The notes under the pieces are model-generated. The model had not been told where the DNA came from, searched no databases, and saw only the letters and a list, made by a program, of their open reading frames with translations. Of a stretch of DNA of 64,000 bases, positions 1 through 8,268 are shown in pieces (position 1 is the first letter of the stretch; every line of letters starts with the position of its first letter). Location of the stretch: positions 1,426,001-1,490,000 of the forward strand of contig NZ_JBBPEV010000001.1 of the NCBI RefSeq assembly GCF_038069945.1, written 5' to 3'. The position numbers and the translations under genes were made by a program. The stretch comes from Aquabacterium sp. A3 (GTDB taxonomy: Bacteria; Pseudomonadota; Gammaproteobacteria; Burkholderiales; Burkholderiaceae_C).

Positions 1-37
1 TCGGAGGGCAGTACTCTATCCATTGAGCTACGGGCGC
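1..37 (-). tRNA. tRNA-Arg (anticodon CCG), 5' part only
   Basis: The reverse complement begins with a tRNA acceptor strand, followed by a D-arm (GCTC...GAG) and an anticodon arm CTGCC + CTCCGA. C32-T33-C34-C35-G36 gives anticodon CCG, reading CGG arginine codons. The gene runs off the left edge just after the anticodon, so the T-arm and 3' end are not visible. Confidence 0.85.
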
Positions 38-70
38 AACAGGGGCATTCTAGCAGCGGCTTTGTACGGG

Positions 71-99
71 TTACGCCACGCTGCGGCCCGACCTATAAT
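71..99 (+). promoter_or_regulatory. Putative sigma-70 promoter of the cytochrome gene
   Basis: A perfect TATAAT lies at 94-99. The hexamer TTACGC at 71-76, 17 bases upstream, is a weak -35 match. It faces the cytochrome gene at 182 and sits behind the start of the divergent tRNA-Arg gene. The call rests mainly on the exact -10 box. Confidence 0.45.
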
Positions 100-181
100 C
101 ACCTTCTTGGCATGAGGCTTTCCGGCCACGAGCAAGGCCCCTCACTGCCGTTTTTCAACCTCCAGCGCACGACAACACCCC

Positions 182-724
182 ATGAGCCAAGCGCCCCAAT
201 CTCACGAGTCCGGCCACGAAGGCCCGATCAGCACCCCTCAGCAACTGGTGGCCGCCGTCGTGGCCGCGTTCGTGGTGCCGGTGGTCATCATCGTGCTGCT
301 GGTCAACTACGTCACCTCCAGCGCCAAAGATTCGGCAGGCAGCGATGCCTTGTCGGCCCAGGCCGTGTCCGAGCGCATCATGCCGGTCAGTCAGGTGGAC
401 CTGAAGCTGGTTTCGGCCAACACCGGCCCCCGCTCTGGCGAAGAGATCTACAAGGCCGCTTGCGCCGCCTGCCACGCCGCAGGCGCCCTGGGTGCGCCCA
501 TCTTTGCAGATGCCGGCGCCTGGGGTGGCCGCATCGGCAAGGGCCTGGAAACGCTGGCCCTGCACGCCATCAAGGGCTTCAACGCCATGCCCCCGCAAGG
601 TGGTGGCGAGATGTCGGACACCGAGATCACCGCCGCCGTGGTGTACATGGCCAATGCGGGCGGCGCCAAGTTTGAAGCGCCCGCCATGCCGGCCGCTGCG
701 GCGTCTGAGGCTGCGGCCCAGTAA
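182..724 (+). CDS. Membrane-anchored c5-type cytochrome
   Basis: A 180-residue protein with one N-terminal membrane segment (about residues 22-43) that probably anchors a periplasmic monohaem cytochrome c domain. The haem-binding motif is C94-A-A-C97-H98. M136 in the segment FNAMPPQGG is the likely sixth haem ligand, and this GxMPPxGG context is typical of class I c5/c555 cytochromes. An Ala-rich tail follows the haem domain. The expected role is electron transfer in the periplasm, to a terminal oxidase or another respiratory partner. The start at 182 puts the membrane helix in a normal position, although no strong ribosome binding site is seen. A rho-independent terminator follows within 20 bases, so the gene is probably monocistronic. 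Confidence 0.85.
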   Translation: MSQAPQSHESGHEGPISTPQQLVAAVVAAFVVPVVIIVLLVNYVTSSAKDSAGSDALSAQAVSERIMPVSQVDLKLVSANTGPRSGEEIYKAACAACHAAGALGAPIFADAGAWGGRIGKGLETLALHAIKGFNAMPPQGGGEMSDTEITAAVVYMANAGGAKFEAPAMPAAAASEAAAQ

Positions 725-740
725 ACACCAGGCCCCCAAA

Positions 741-768
741 AAAAACCGGCTCTGGCAGCCGGTTTTTT
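741..768 (+). terminator. Rho-independent terminator after the cytochrome gene
   Basis: Inverted repeat AAAAACCGGCT (741-751) / AGCCGGTTTTT (757-767) with a 5-base loop and a T-run. It begins 16 bases after the cytochrome stop codon. Confidence 0.85.
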
Positions 769-798
769 CATGGGCCAGCGGCCTGAAGCCACGGCGCC

Positions 799-1359
799 TC
801 AGCCCTGGGCTTGCGGGTGCAATTGATAGCCAAACCGCTGGGGCAGCTCGTCAAAACGACACTCGCTGAGCGTCAGGCCACTGGCCTCCAGGGCGTCGGC
901 GGCCACGTCCATGTCCAGCGAGCGCACCAGGCCAAAGCCCGCATCGGTGTCGATGAACAGCCGGCCATGCTCGTCCAGCCAGGCAGAGCGCAGCGTTTGC
1001 GCCTCCAGGCCCGTGTGCGCCTGCCATGCGTAGGCTGCCTGGACCGGCGTGCCCGGCGTCACCTGGGTTGCGCGCCGAACGCCCCAGACCAGCGGGCTGG
1101 CCTCCAGCGTCACGTAGACCCGCTGCGGGCCGTTCTGAAAGTACCAGGCCCCCTGCTCGTCGTGCTCGTAGTTGCGCTCGATGAAGGCCTTGAGTTTGTC
1201 GTGCACCACCCGCTGTCCTTTGGACTGCGGAAACGGGCCGGCCGCCTGGGTGGGGGCGTCACGCAGGTACCAATCGCCGCGCGCGTCCAGCGCCAGCCAG
1301 TCGTGGCAGTGGGGCACATTGGGCCACTTCTTCAGCGCGGCCTTGACGATGTCATCCAT
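799..1359 (-). CDS. Conserved betaproteobacterial protein of unknown function (DUF2946/DUF2944-like)
   Basis: A 186-residue soluble protein starting MDDIVKAALKKWPNVPHC, a signature I recall from a DUF family common in Burkholderiales; the exact family number is uncertain. It has many Trp, Tyr and Asp residues, short beta-strand-like segments, and no signal peptide or membrane segment. No catalytic motif is recognisable. The ATG at 1359 matches the family start, and a TTG three codons upstream is an alternative. It begins 9 bases after the stop of the YheT-like hydrolase, so the two are probably co-transcribed, but that does not reveal its job. Confidence 0.7.
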   Translation of the reverse strand: MDDIVKAALKKWPNVPHCHDWLALDARGDWYLRDAPTQAAGPFPQSKGQRVVHDKLKAFIERNYEHDEQGAWYFQNGPQRVYVTLEASPLVWGVRRATQVTPGTPVQAAYAWQAHTGLEAQTLRSAWLDEHGRLFIDTDAGFGLVRSLDMDVAADALEASGLTLSECRFDELPQRFGYQLHPQAQG

Positions 1360-1368
1360 GGAAGGCAA

Positions 1369-2370
1369 TCAAAGGTGTTGAAGCAGCCATTGTCCGACGG
1401 CGTCGGGCAAGGAGGCCACATGCCCCGGGAAGCGCCCGGCAGGGAACCCGACATGACCTCCTTCGTGGGGTTGCCAAAGCGTCACCGCCGGCCCCACCTC
1501 GGCGCGCGTGGGCAAGCTCCAGGCCGGCACCATCGGGTCGTTGCGGGCGTTCAGCAGCAGCGTTGGCACATGCTTCATGCGCCGCAGATGGGGTTTGGCC
1601 GAACACCGCGCCCAATAATCTTCGGTGCTGGCAAAGCCGTGCACCGGCGCCGTGAACGCGTTGTCGTAGGTGTAAAAGTTGTGCGAGGCTTGCAGCGCCT
1701 GGGCATCAAACAAGCCGGGGTGCTGGGCCAGCTTGCCCATGGCCTTGTCCTTGAGGCTGCGCAAAAACATCCGGGTGTACAGGCGCCCCGACAGCCCGCT
1801 TGACAGGGCCTTGGCGCTGGCCTCCAGGTCCAGCGGCGAGCACACGGCCACCACGGCACGGGCCTTTTGCAAGGCCGCGTCACCAGCCTCTTGCGCCCAG
1901 CGCATCAGCATGTTGCCGCCCAGCGAGATGCCCACCGCGACGATGGGCCCTGCGTGCGCCTGGGCCAGGCGGCCCAGGATCCAGTCGATCTCGGCGTGAT
2001 CGCCCGAGTAATAGGTACGGGGCGCCAGGTTCAGCTCGCCCGAACAGCCCCTGAAGTGCGGCACGACGTAGTCCCATCCACGCGCATGGGCCCACCAGGC
2101 GAAAGCACGCGAATAATGACTTTGCGACGATCCCTCCAGCCCGTGGAAGAGCACCAGCAGGGGCCGACCGGCGCTCGCCTCGGCGGCCGGCAAGTGGTCC
2201 ACATCGATGAAATCGTCGTCCGGGGTGCGCCAGCGCCGACGCTGGTATTGAACCGCCTGATCGCGGCGATCAGGGTGGGCCAGGCTGGCCAGCGCGGGCC
2301 AGATCGTCTGCACATTGCCGGCCAAAGCGCCCTTGCCGGCCAGCCACAAGGGGGCAACGTAGTGCTGCAT
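1369..2370 (-). CDS. YheT-family alpha/beta hydrolase
   Basis: A 333-residue cytoplasmic alpha/beta hydrolase of the YheT/EMB8 group (COG0429), usually annotated as an esterase or carboxylesterase. HGLEG at about 76-80 forms the oxyanion region. The nucleophile elbow is G-I-S149-L-G. Probable acid and base are D278 in NARNDP and H306 in PHEGGHVGF. The natural substrate of this family is unsettled. The ATG at 2370 is preceded by AGGAG at the right distance, so the open frame extending further upstream is not used. The unknown-function gene downstream follows within 9 bases. Confidence 0.88.
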   Translation of the reverse strand: MQHYVAPLWLAGKGALAGNVQTIWPALASLAHPDRRDQAVQYQRRRWRTPDDDFIDVDHLPAAEASAGRPLLVLFHGLEGSSQSHYSRAFAWWAHARGWDYVVPHFRGCSGELNLAPRTYYSGDHAEIDWILGRLAQAHAGPIVAVGISLGGNMLMRWAQEAGDAALQKARAVVAVCSPLDLEASAKALSSGLSGRLYTRMFLRSLKDKAMGKLAQHPGLFDAQALQASHNFYTYDNAFTAPVHGFASTEDYWARCSAKPHLRRMKHVPTLLLNARNDPMVPAWSLPTRAEVGPAVTLWQPHEGGHVGFPAGRFPGHVASLPDAVGQWLLQHL

Positions 2371-2401
2371 GCTCACTCCTGAAAACACCCAGGGCAAGAA
2401 C

Positions 2402-2857
2402 TCAATGCAGCATGTTACGCGGCTCGGAAATGTCGGGTAAATCGTTGGGCAATCCGGGGCTGGCATGGTGGGCCACCATGCGCCAGCCATGGCCGGTGCG
2501 CACGTACACGTTGGTGGCCATCACGTAGGCGGTCTCCCAGCCTTTTTCGGTCAGGGCCTGGATTTTTTCGGTGACGTGGTGCACGGCGCACACCGCCGTC
2601 TCAAGGCGACGCACATGCTCGATGGTGGCGTGCACGGGCCCATGGGCAAAGATGGCTTCAAAGCCCGCCCTCACCGCGCCCGGCCCCACCATGCGCGGCC
2701 CGCCGGGGTGCACGCAAGCCACCTCATCGTCGTCGGCCCACAAGGCCATCATGCGATCGACGTCGCCCTGTTGCAGCGCCTCGTAGAACGAGGCTTCGGT
2801 TTCGTCGGCCGTGCTCATCAAGGCGGCCTGGGCCTGGCGTGTGCGTGGGTCGGTCAT
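2402..2857 (-). CDS. SnoaL/NTF2-like fold protein (ketosteroid-isomerase-like)
   Basis: A 151-residue protein with the layout of a small cone-shaped SnoaL/DUF4440 domain. An N-terminal helix (EASFYEALQQGDVDRMMALW) is followed by the DDEVACVHPGGPRMVGPGAVRAGF segment and then four strands ending HGWRMVAHHAS. Members range from isomerases to non-catalytic ligand binders, so no substrate is assigned. A second ATG (MSTADETEA) 13 codons in is a possible start. The gene lies 20 bases after the purU stop in the same direction and may be its read-through partner. Confidence 0.75.
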   Translation of the reverse strand: MTDPRTRQAQAALMSTADETEASFYEALQQGDVDRMMALWADDDEVACVHPGGPRMVGPGAVRAGFEAIFAHGPVHATIEHVRRLETAVCAVHHVTEKIQALTEKGWETAYVMATNVYVRTGHGWRMVAHHASPGLPNDLPDISEPRNMLH

Positions 2858-2877
2858 GGGGCCCTCAATGAATCACG

Positions 2878-3762
2878 TCAGCGGAAGACCACCGTCTTGT
2901 GGCCGTTCATCAGCACGCGGTGCTCGGTGTGCCATTTCACGGCACGGGCCAGCACCACACACTCCACATCGCGGCCCACGGCGGTCAAGTCCTCGGGGTC
3001 GAGCGTGTGGTCCACGCGGGCCACATCCTGTTCGATGATGGGGCCTTCGTCCAGATCGGCCGTCACGTAGTGGGCGGTGGCCCCGATCAGCTTCACGCCA
3101 CGCGCATGCGCCTGGTAGTAGGGCTTGGCGCCCTTGAAGCTGGGCAGGAAGCTGTGGTGGATGTTGATGGCCCGGCCCTTGAGGAAGGCGCAGAACTCGG
3201 GGCTGAGGATCTGCATGTAGCGCGCCAGCACGACCAGGTCGATGGCCTCCTGGTTGACCAGGGCCTCGACCTGCTGCTCTTGCGCGCGCTTGACCTCGGC
3301 CGACGAGCCGGTGGGCAGCGGCAGGTGATGAAAGGGAATGCCGTAGCTGGCGGCCAGCTCGGCGTAATCGGGGTGGTTGGACACGATGCCGGGGATGTCC
3401 ACCGGCAGCCAGCCCGAGCGCCAGCGAAACAGCAGGTCGTTCAGGCAATGGCCATGCTTGCTGGCCATGATCAGCACCCGCGGGCGGCGCGACAAGGCGT
3501 GGATGTGGGCGTCCATGCCGAACTGCCCGCGCACGTGCGAGAACAATTTGCCCAGCGTGTGCGGATCGGCCAGGTGCTCAGGCGCCTCGAAGTGCACGCG
3601 CATGAAAAACAGCCCGGTGCTGTCTTCGGCCAGCAGGTCACCGAACTGCTGCGAATCGATGATGTTGCAGCCCGCCTGGTACAGCAGGCCCGACACGGCA
3701 TGCACGATGCCCTTGGCATCCGGACATGACAGGGTGAGGACGAATTCGTTGGCGAGCTTCAT
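2878..3762 (-). CDS. purU: Formyltetrahydrofolate deformylase
   Basis: A 294-residue enzyme that hydrolyses 10-formyl-tetrahydrofolate to formate and tetrahydrofolate. It balances one-carbon pools and supplies formate to PurT. Residues about 5-85 form an ACT regulatory domain (LTLSCPDAKGIVHAVSGLL). The C-terminal half is a formyltransferase fold with the catalytic segment INIHHSFLPSFKGAKPY and the GATAHYV...DEGPII motif carrying the catalytic Asp. Length matches the family. The start at 3762 is chosen because MKLANEFVLTLSCP is the conserved beginning. The gene is divergent from the sigma-factor gene, 79 bases away. Confidence 0.93.
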   Translation of the reverse strand: MKLANEFVLTLSCPDAKGIVHAVSGLLYQAGCNIIDSQQFGDLLAEDSTGLFFMRVHFEAPEHLADPHTLGKLFSHVRGQFGMDAHIHALSRRPRVLIMASKHGHCLNDLLFRWRSGWLPVDIPGIVSNHPDYAELAASYGIPFHHLPLPTGSSAEVKRAQEQQVEALVNQEAIDLVVLARYMQILSPEFCAFLKGRAINIHHSFLPSFKGAKPYYQAHARGVKLIGATAHYVTADLDEGPIIEQDVARVDHTLDPEDLTAVGRDVECVVLARAVKWHTEHRVLMNGHKTVVFR

Positions 3763-3841
3763 GGTGGGGGCATTGTAGGCGGGCCCCATGACCACGGCGC
3801 TTCTTCCTACAATGGCGCATCTCATTCGTTGCGGGAGCCGC

Positions 3842-4456
3842 ATGGCCGATCACGACCTGTCTGCGCGCCAGCACCTGCTGGCCGATCTCTTGTCCCGAAC
3901 GGCTTTGGGCGAACGTGTGGCTTTTGACACGCTGTACCGCAGCACCAGTGCGCATCTGCTGGGCGTGATCCTGCGTATCCAATCAGACCGGGCCCAGGCC
4001 GAAGACGTGCTGCAAGAGGTGTACGTCAACATCTGGCGCTCGGCGCAGAGCTTCAACCCGGCCCTGAGCCAACCCACGACCTGGCTCAACAGCATTGCGC
4101 GCAACCGCGCCATCGACAGCCTGCGCCGCCGCCAGACCTCGCCCCAGACCGTGAGCTCGGTGATCACGCACGCCGACGATGAGGAGACCGACATGCTGAA
4201 TGCCTTGCCTTCGGACGCCCCGGGGCCGCTGGACCTGCTGGAGCAGGCCTCTGAGGCCATGGCCCTGCAAGACTGCATGGCGCAGCTCAACAAAGACCAG
4301 CGCCAGAGCCTGGCCCTGGCCTACTACCAGGGCCTGAGCCACAGCGAAGTGGCCGAGCAGTTGCGCCAGCCGCTGGGCACGGTGAAGAGCTGGGTGCGCC
4401 GGGGCCTGCAGGGGCTCAAGAACTGCCTGGAGCGGGCCTCGCTGGCCCTGAGCTGA
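3842..4456 (+). CDS. ECF RNA polymerase sigma factor (SigK/RpoE-like)
   Basis: A 204-residue ECF sigma factor. Region 2 (about residues 20-95) includes the DVLQEVYVNIWRSAQSF and TWLNSIARNRAIDSLRRR segments for core binding and -10 recognition. Region 4 (about 140-195) ends in a helix-turn-helix, LSHSEVAEQLRQPLGTVKSWVRRGL. The ATG at 3842 follows GGGAG, so upstream in-frame ATGs are less likely. The gene directly downstream (one-base spacing) encodes its probable RskA-type anti-sigma factor. The DUF3455 lipoprotein gene further on is a plausible regulon member. The inducing signal is not visible. Confidence 0.9.
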   Translation: MADHDLSARQHLLADLLSRTALGERVAFDTLYRSTSAHLLGVILRIQSDRAQAEDVLQEVYVNIWRSAQSFNPALSQPTTWLNSIARNRAIDSLRRRQTSPQTVSSVITHADDEETDMLNALPSDAPGPLDLLEQASEAMALQDCMAQLNKDQRQSLALAYYQGLSHSEVAEQLRQPLGTVKSWVRRGLQGLKNCLERASLALS

Positions 4457-4457
4457 G

Positions 4458-5150
4458 ATGGACTACAGCCGTCCCGAACTGGCCGACCGTCTGGCCGCCG
4501 AGTACGTGCTGGGCACCTTGCGCGGCCCGGCCCGTCGTCGCTTTGAAGCCTTGGTGCCGGCCCACCCGGCGCTGAGGCGCGCCATGCTGGACTGGCAGCG
4601 CCGTGTGGACGCGCTGTCGGTGTCGGTGCCCGAGGTGACGCCATCGCCGAGGGTGTGGCAGGGCGTGCAGCAGCGCCTGTTCCAGCACACGGTGCAGCCC
4701 ATGGTGCGCTGGTGGCAAAAGCTGGTGCTGTGGCAAGCCGCGGCCGGCATGGCCGCCGTGGCCGCCATCTCGCTGGGGGTGGTGTTGAGCCAGCCCCCCG
4801 TCACGCAGCCGCCCATCGTGGTGGTGATGGCGGCGCAGCCTGATGCGGCCAAAGCAGGTGTGCAACCCGTGGCTTTTGTGGCCGGTGTCAGCCCCGACGG
4901 AGCCCACCTGGTGCTCAAGCCACTGGACGACACGCAGCAGCGCTACCTGAACCGCGCGCTGGAACTCTGGGCGGTACCGCCCTCGGGTGCGCCACGTTCG
5001 CTGGGCCTGCTGGCGGCCGATGGCACGGCCAAGATCAAGCGCGCCCATCTGCTGGACGACACTGCCGCCTTCGCGGTCAGCGTCGAGCCCCCGGGAGGCT
5101 CTCCCACCGGGGCGCCGACCGGGCCGATCATTTCCGTGGGCGCCTTGTGA
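4458..5150 (+). CDS. RskA-type anti-sigma factor, single-pass membrane protein
   Basis: A 230-residue inner-membrane protein. The cytoplasmic N-terminus carries the anti-sigma signature AAEYVLGTLRGPARRRFEAL and binds the sigma factor. One membrane helix (about residues 88-110) leads to a periplasmic RskA domain (about 120-230) containing LWAVPPSGAPRSLGLL, typical of anti-sigma-K proteins. The usual model is that a periplasmic signal triggers regulated proteolysis and frees the sigma factor. The start codon follows the sigma-factor stop after one base, consistent with translational coupling. No extra metal-binding ZAS motif (HxxxCxxC) is present. Confidence 0.88.
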   Translation: MDYSRPELADRLAAEYVLGTLRGPARRRFEALVPAHPALRRAMLDWQRRVDALSVSVPEVTPSPRVWQGVQQRLFQHTVQPMVRWWQKLVLWQAAAGMAAVAAISLGVVLSQPPVTQPPIVVVMAAQPDAAKAGVQPVAFVAGVSPDGAHLVLKPLDDTQQRYLNRALELWAVPPSGAPRSLGLLAADGTAKIKRAHLLDDTAAFAVSVEPPGGSPTGAPTGPIISVGAL

Positions 5151-5242
5151 GCCCGGTTGCATCCAAACGCGGTCGACCTGCGTAAAGGCTGGGGTGGGCG
5201 CCATCGGGGCGCCCCTTCACCCTCACTCATCAGGAGACTGCC

Positions 5243-5794
5243 ATGCACACCACCGTCCGTCGCGCCCCCCTGGCCGCCTTGGCCCTGTTCGTTCTGGCCG
5301 GCTGCGCCTCCACCTACCAGCCCGCCACCGTCAACAACGCCACACTGCCCGAGGCCGTGCGCGTGCCCGACGGGCATCGGCAGACGGCGTGGACGGTGGG
5401 CAAGGGCGAGATCACGTACGAATGCCGAGCCAAGGCCGATGCCCCGGGGCAGCATGCCTGGGCGTTCGTCACGCCAGTGGCCACGCTGAGCGACGCCTCG
5501 GGGCAAACGGTGGGCCGCTATTACGGGGGCCCGACCTGGGAAGGCCGCGATGGCTCGATGGTCAAGGGCAAACAGGTGGGATTGGCGCCTGCGCCGGCGG
5601 GCAACATCGCATGGCAACTGGTGCAGGCTACCCCCAGCAGCGGGCAGGGCCTGTTCGAAGGCACCAGCTACATCCAGCGCCTCAACACCCGGGGCGGCGT
5701 CGCCCCCCAGGCATCGTGCACGGCCAGCAACCAGGGCCAGCGCATGCAGGTGGCTTACCAGGCCGACTATGTGGTGTACAAGCCGGCGCGATGA
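5243..5794 (+). CDS. DUF3455-family lipoprotein
   Basis: A 183-residue secreted lipoprotein. The N-terminal signal MHTTVRRAPLAALALFVLAGC ends in the lipobox LAGC, giving C21 as the lipidated residue. The rest matches DUF3455: YECRAKADAPGQHAWAFVTP, GRYYGGPTWEGRDGSMVKG and a C-terminal C-T-A-S segment. Function in this family is unknown. The start has a strong ribosome binding site (CAGGAG). It lies 92 bases after the anti-sigma-factor gene, so it may be a target or the last gene of that operon. It converges with the zinc-finger gene at a 6-base gap. Confidence 0.85.
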   Translation: MHTTVRRAPLAALALFVLAGCASTYQPATVNNATLPEAVRVPDGHRQTAWTVGKGEITYECRAKADAPGQHAWAFVTPVATLSDASGQTVGRYYGGPTWEGRDGSMVKGKQVGLAPAPAGNIAWQLVQATPSSGQGLFEGTSYIQRLNTRGGVAPQASCTASNQGQRMQVAYQADYVVYKPAR

Positions 5795-5800
5795 GCCCGG

Positions 5801-6016
5801 TCAGTGACCGTGGTAATGCTCGCCGTCTTTGAGCTTGTAGACGGTGCCGCAGTAGGGGCACCGTCCTTCGCCGGTCTTGACCACATCGATGTACACCTTC
5901 GGGTGGTGGTTCCAGATCGGCATCTTGGGGTTGGGGCAGAAAACCACGCCGGGGCCTTGCAGCTCGGCGGCGGTCACTTCCACAACGGCCTTGGGGGCGT
6001 GGGTGGCGGTGCTCAT
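5801..6016 (-). CDS. zf-CHCC zinc-finger domain protein
   Basis: A 71-residue protein matching the zf-CHCC family, related to the NDUFS6/13-kDa complex I subunit zinc domain. Probable zinc ligands are C27, H37 or H38, C53 and C56 (segment CPYC). The end of the protein is His-rich. Its biochemical role in bacteria is not established. It follows ilvE in the same direction with a 19-base gap, an arrangement I recall from other Burkholderiales, and is probably co-transcribed with it. Confidence 0.85.
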   Translation of the reverse strand: MSTATHAPKAVVEVTAAELQGPGVVFCPNPKMPIWNHHPKVYIDVVKTGEGRCPYCGTVYKLKDGEHYHGH

Positions 6017-6035
6017 CTCAGCGTGCTCCGGAAGT

Positions 6036-6962
6036 TCAACGAACAGGGGTCAGCCACTCGGCGTACTTGGCATTGCGGCCATTGACGATGTCGAAGAAGG
6101 CCGTCTGGATCTGCTCGGTGATGGGGCCACGGTAGCCACGGCCGATCTCGATGCGGTCCAGCTCGCGGATGGGCGTCACTTCAGCGGCGGTGCCGGTGAA
6201 GAAGGCCTCGTCGGCGATGTACACCTCATCGCGGGTGATGCGCTTTTGCACGATCTCCAGGCCCAGGTCTTTGGCGATGTGGAAGATCGTGTTGCGGGTG
6301 ATGCCATTGAGCGCACCGGCCGACAGGTCGGGCGTGTAGATGACACCGCCCTTGATGATGAACAGGTTCTCGCCAGCACCTTCAGACACGAAACCGGCGC
6401 TGTCCAGCAGCATGGCTTCGTCGTAGCCGTCGTCCGTGGCCTCCATGTTGGCCAGGATTGAGTTGGTGTAGTTGCTCACCGCCTTGGCCTGCGTCATGGT
6501 GATGTTGACGTGGTGGCGGGTGTAGCTGGAGGTCTTGACGCGGATGCCGCGCTTCAAGCCTTCTTCACCCAGGTAAGCGCCCCAGGTCCAGGCGGCCACC
6601 ATCAGGTGCACCTTGGCCCCCTTGGGGCTGACGCCCAGCTTCTCGGAGCCCAGCCAGACCAGCGGACGGATGTAGCCGCTCTCAAGCTGGTTGGCCTTGA
6701 CCACGTCGATCTGTGCCTGCTCGATCTGCTCGATCGTGAACGGCATGGGCATGCGCAGGATCTTGGCGCTGTTGAACAGGCGCTCGGTGTGCTCACGCAG
6801 GCGGAAGATGGCCGGGCCGTTGACCGTGTTGTAGGCGCGCACGCCCTCGAACGCGCCGCAGCCATAGTGCAGCGTGTGGGTCAGCACGTGGACCTTGGCG
6901 TCGCGCCACTCCACCAGTTGGCCGTCCATCCAGATCTTGCCGTCGCGGTCATCCATCGACAT
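6036..6962 (-). CDS. ilvE: Branched-chain amino acid aminotransferase
   Basis: A 308-residue class IV PLP aminotransferase. It carries out the last step of valine, leucine and isoleucine synthesis, with glutamate as amino donor. Recognisable parts are LTHTLHYGCGAFEGVRAY near residue 30, the PLP lysine K160 in TQAKAVSNYTNS, and GFVSEGAGENLFII, which binds the cofactor phosphate and substrate carboxylate. The ATG at 6962 is preceded by AAAGGA with 8-base spacing; an in-frame region further upstream looks non-coding. Length is normal. Confidence 0.93.
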   Translation of the reverse strand: MSMDDRDGKIWMDGQLVEWRDAKVHVLTHTLHYGCGAFEGVRAYNTVNGPAIFRLREHTERLFNSAKILRMPMPFTIEQIEQAQIDVVKANQLESGYIRPLVWLGSEKLGVSPKGAKVHLMVAAWTWGAYLGEEGLKRGIRVKTSSYTRHHVNITMTQAKAVSNYTNSILANMEATDDGYDEAMLLDSAGFVSEGAGENLFIIKGGVIYTPDLSAGALNGITRNTIFHIAKDLGLEIVQKRITRDEVYIADEAFFTGTAAEVTPIRELDRIEIGRGYRGPITEQIQTAFFDIVNGRNAKYAEWLTPVR

Positions 6963-7026
6963 GGGGGAAATCCTTTCGCATCGAACCCTTGATTGTAGCG
7001 CTGCGCGGCGTGCGCGCAGGCAGGGT

Positions 7027-8265
7027 TCAGCCCCCCACCAGGCGGGCGGTGTGGCGGGCAATCATCAGCTCTTCGTTGGTCGGCACGACCCAGACCGCGA
7101 CCCGGCTGTCGGCCTGGCTGACGCGTTCCACCCGCCCATCGGGCAGGCCCACGGCCTTCGCATTGGCCGCCAGGTCGGGGCGTACGCCCAGCCAGGCGGC
7201 GGCCTGCATCACCCGTTCGCGGATGGGGGCGGCGTTTTCGCCCACGCCGGCGGTGAACACGATGGCGTCCACACCTTGCAGCACCGCCGCCAGCGACCCC
7301 AGCTCGCGGGTGATGCGGTGCACATACAGGCCCAAAGCCTCACGCGCGGCCTGCTGACGGGCAGGCTCGGCGGCATCGGCTTCGGCGGCCAGCAGCGCAC
7401 GCATGTCGGACGACAGGCCCGACACGCCCAGCAAGCCCGACTGCTGGTACAGCATGCGCTCGATCTGGCGGGCGTCCATGCCTCGCTCGTCCATCAACCA
7501 CAACAGCACCCCGGGGTCGATGTTGCCGCAGCGCGTGCCCATCATCAGCCCGTCCAGCGCGGTGAAACCCATGCTCGACGCCAGGCTGCGCCCGCCCTGC
7601 AGCGCGCAGATGCTGGCGCCGTTGCCCAGGTGCAGCACCAGGGTGCGGCCCTGGGCGGCGCGCTCGTCCACCGCCGGCAGTCGTGAGGCGATGTACTCGT
7701 AGGACAGGCCATGAAAGCCGTAGCGGCGCACCCCGGCATCGTGCAGTTCGCGCGGCAAGGCAAAGCGTTGTGCCTCAGGCAGGTTGCTGCCATGAAAAGC
7801 CGTGTCAAAGCAGGCCACCTGGGGCAAGCCCGGCTGCAGGCGCCTGAGGGCGCGCACGGGCGAGAGGTTGTGAGGCTGGTGCAGCGGTGCCAAGGGCACG
7901 AGGGCGTCCAGCTCATCCAGCAGCGCATCGGTCAACACCGCCGGCGCCAGGTGGGCCGGCCCGCCATGCACGATGCGGTGGCCCACGGCGTACACGGCTC
8001 GACCGTCCAGCCATCGGGGCAAACACGACAGCACGCGGCCCAGGCCGTCGTCATGGCTGATGGCCTGGGCCGCGGGCCAGCGTTCGTCCAGCAGCACGTC
8101 TCCGTGGCGCTGACGCACCAGCAAACGCGGGTGGGTGTGCAGCTCTTCCAGCACACCGTGAATGAACGGGTGCTCTGCCCATTCGGTGAACACCGAGAAC
8201 TTCAGGCTCGACGACCCGGCGTTGACGACCAGCAGCGGCCCGGGCAGTGGCGGCAGCTCACTCAT
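7027..8265 (-). CDS. ackA: Acetate kinase (acetate/propionate kinase family)
   Basis: A 412-residue ASKHA-fold kinase interconverting acyl phosphate + ADP and acetate + ATP. Motifs seen are VVNAGSSSLKFSVF at the N-terminus, ACFDTAFHGSNLP with the catalytic His, LHLGNGASICAL, FTALDGLMMGTRCGNIDPG and FTAGVGENAAPIRE near the end. The start lies 3 bases after the stop of the MaoC-Pta fusion gene, so the two enzymes form a coupled pair turning acyl-CoA into acid and ATP. Acetate is the default substrate, but the partner's hydratase-like domain leaves propionate or butyrate open. Confidence 0.9.
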   Translation of the reverse strand: MSELPPLPGPLLVVNAGSSSLKFSVFTEWAEHPFIHGVLEELHTHPRLLVRQRHGDVLLDERWPAAQAISHDDGLGRVLSCLPRWLDGRAVYAVGHRIVHGGPAHLAPAVLTDALLDELDALVPLAPLHQPHNLSPVRALRRLQPGLPQVACFDTAFHGSNLPEAQRFALPRELHDAGVRRYGFHGLSYEYIASRLPAVDERAAQGRTLVLHLGNGASICALQGGRSLASSMGFTALDGLMMGTRCGNIDPGVLLWLMDERGMDARQIERMLYQQSGLLGVSGLSSDMRALLAAEADAAEPARQQAAREALGLYVHRITRELGSLAAVLQGVDAIVFTAGVGENAAPIRERVMQAAAWLGVRPDLAANAKAVGLPDGRVERVSQADSRVAVWVVPTNEELMIARHTARLVGG

Positions 8266-8268
8266 GGC

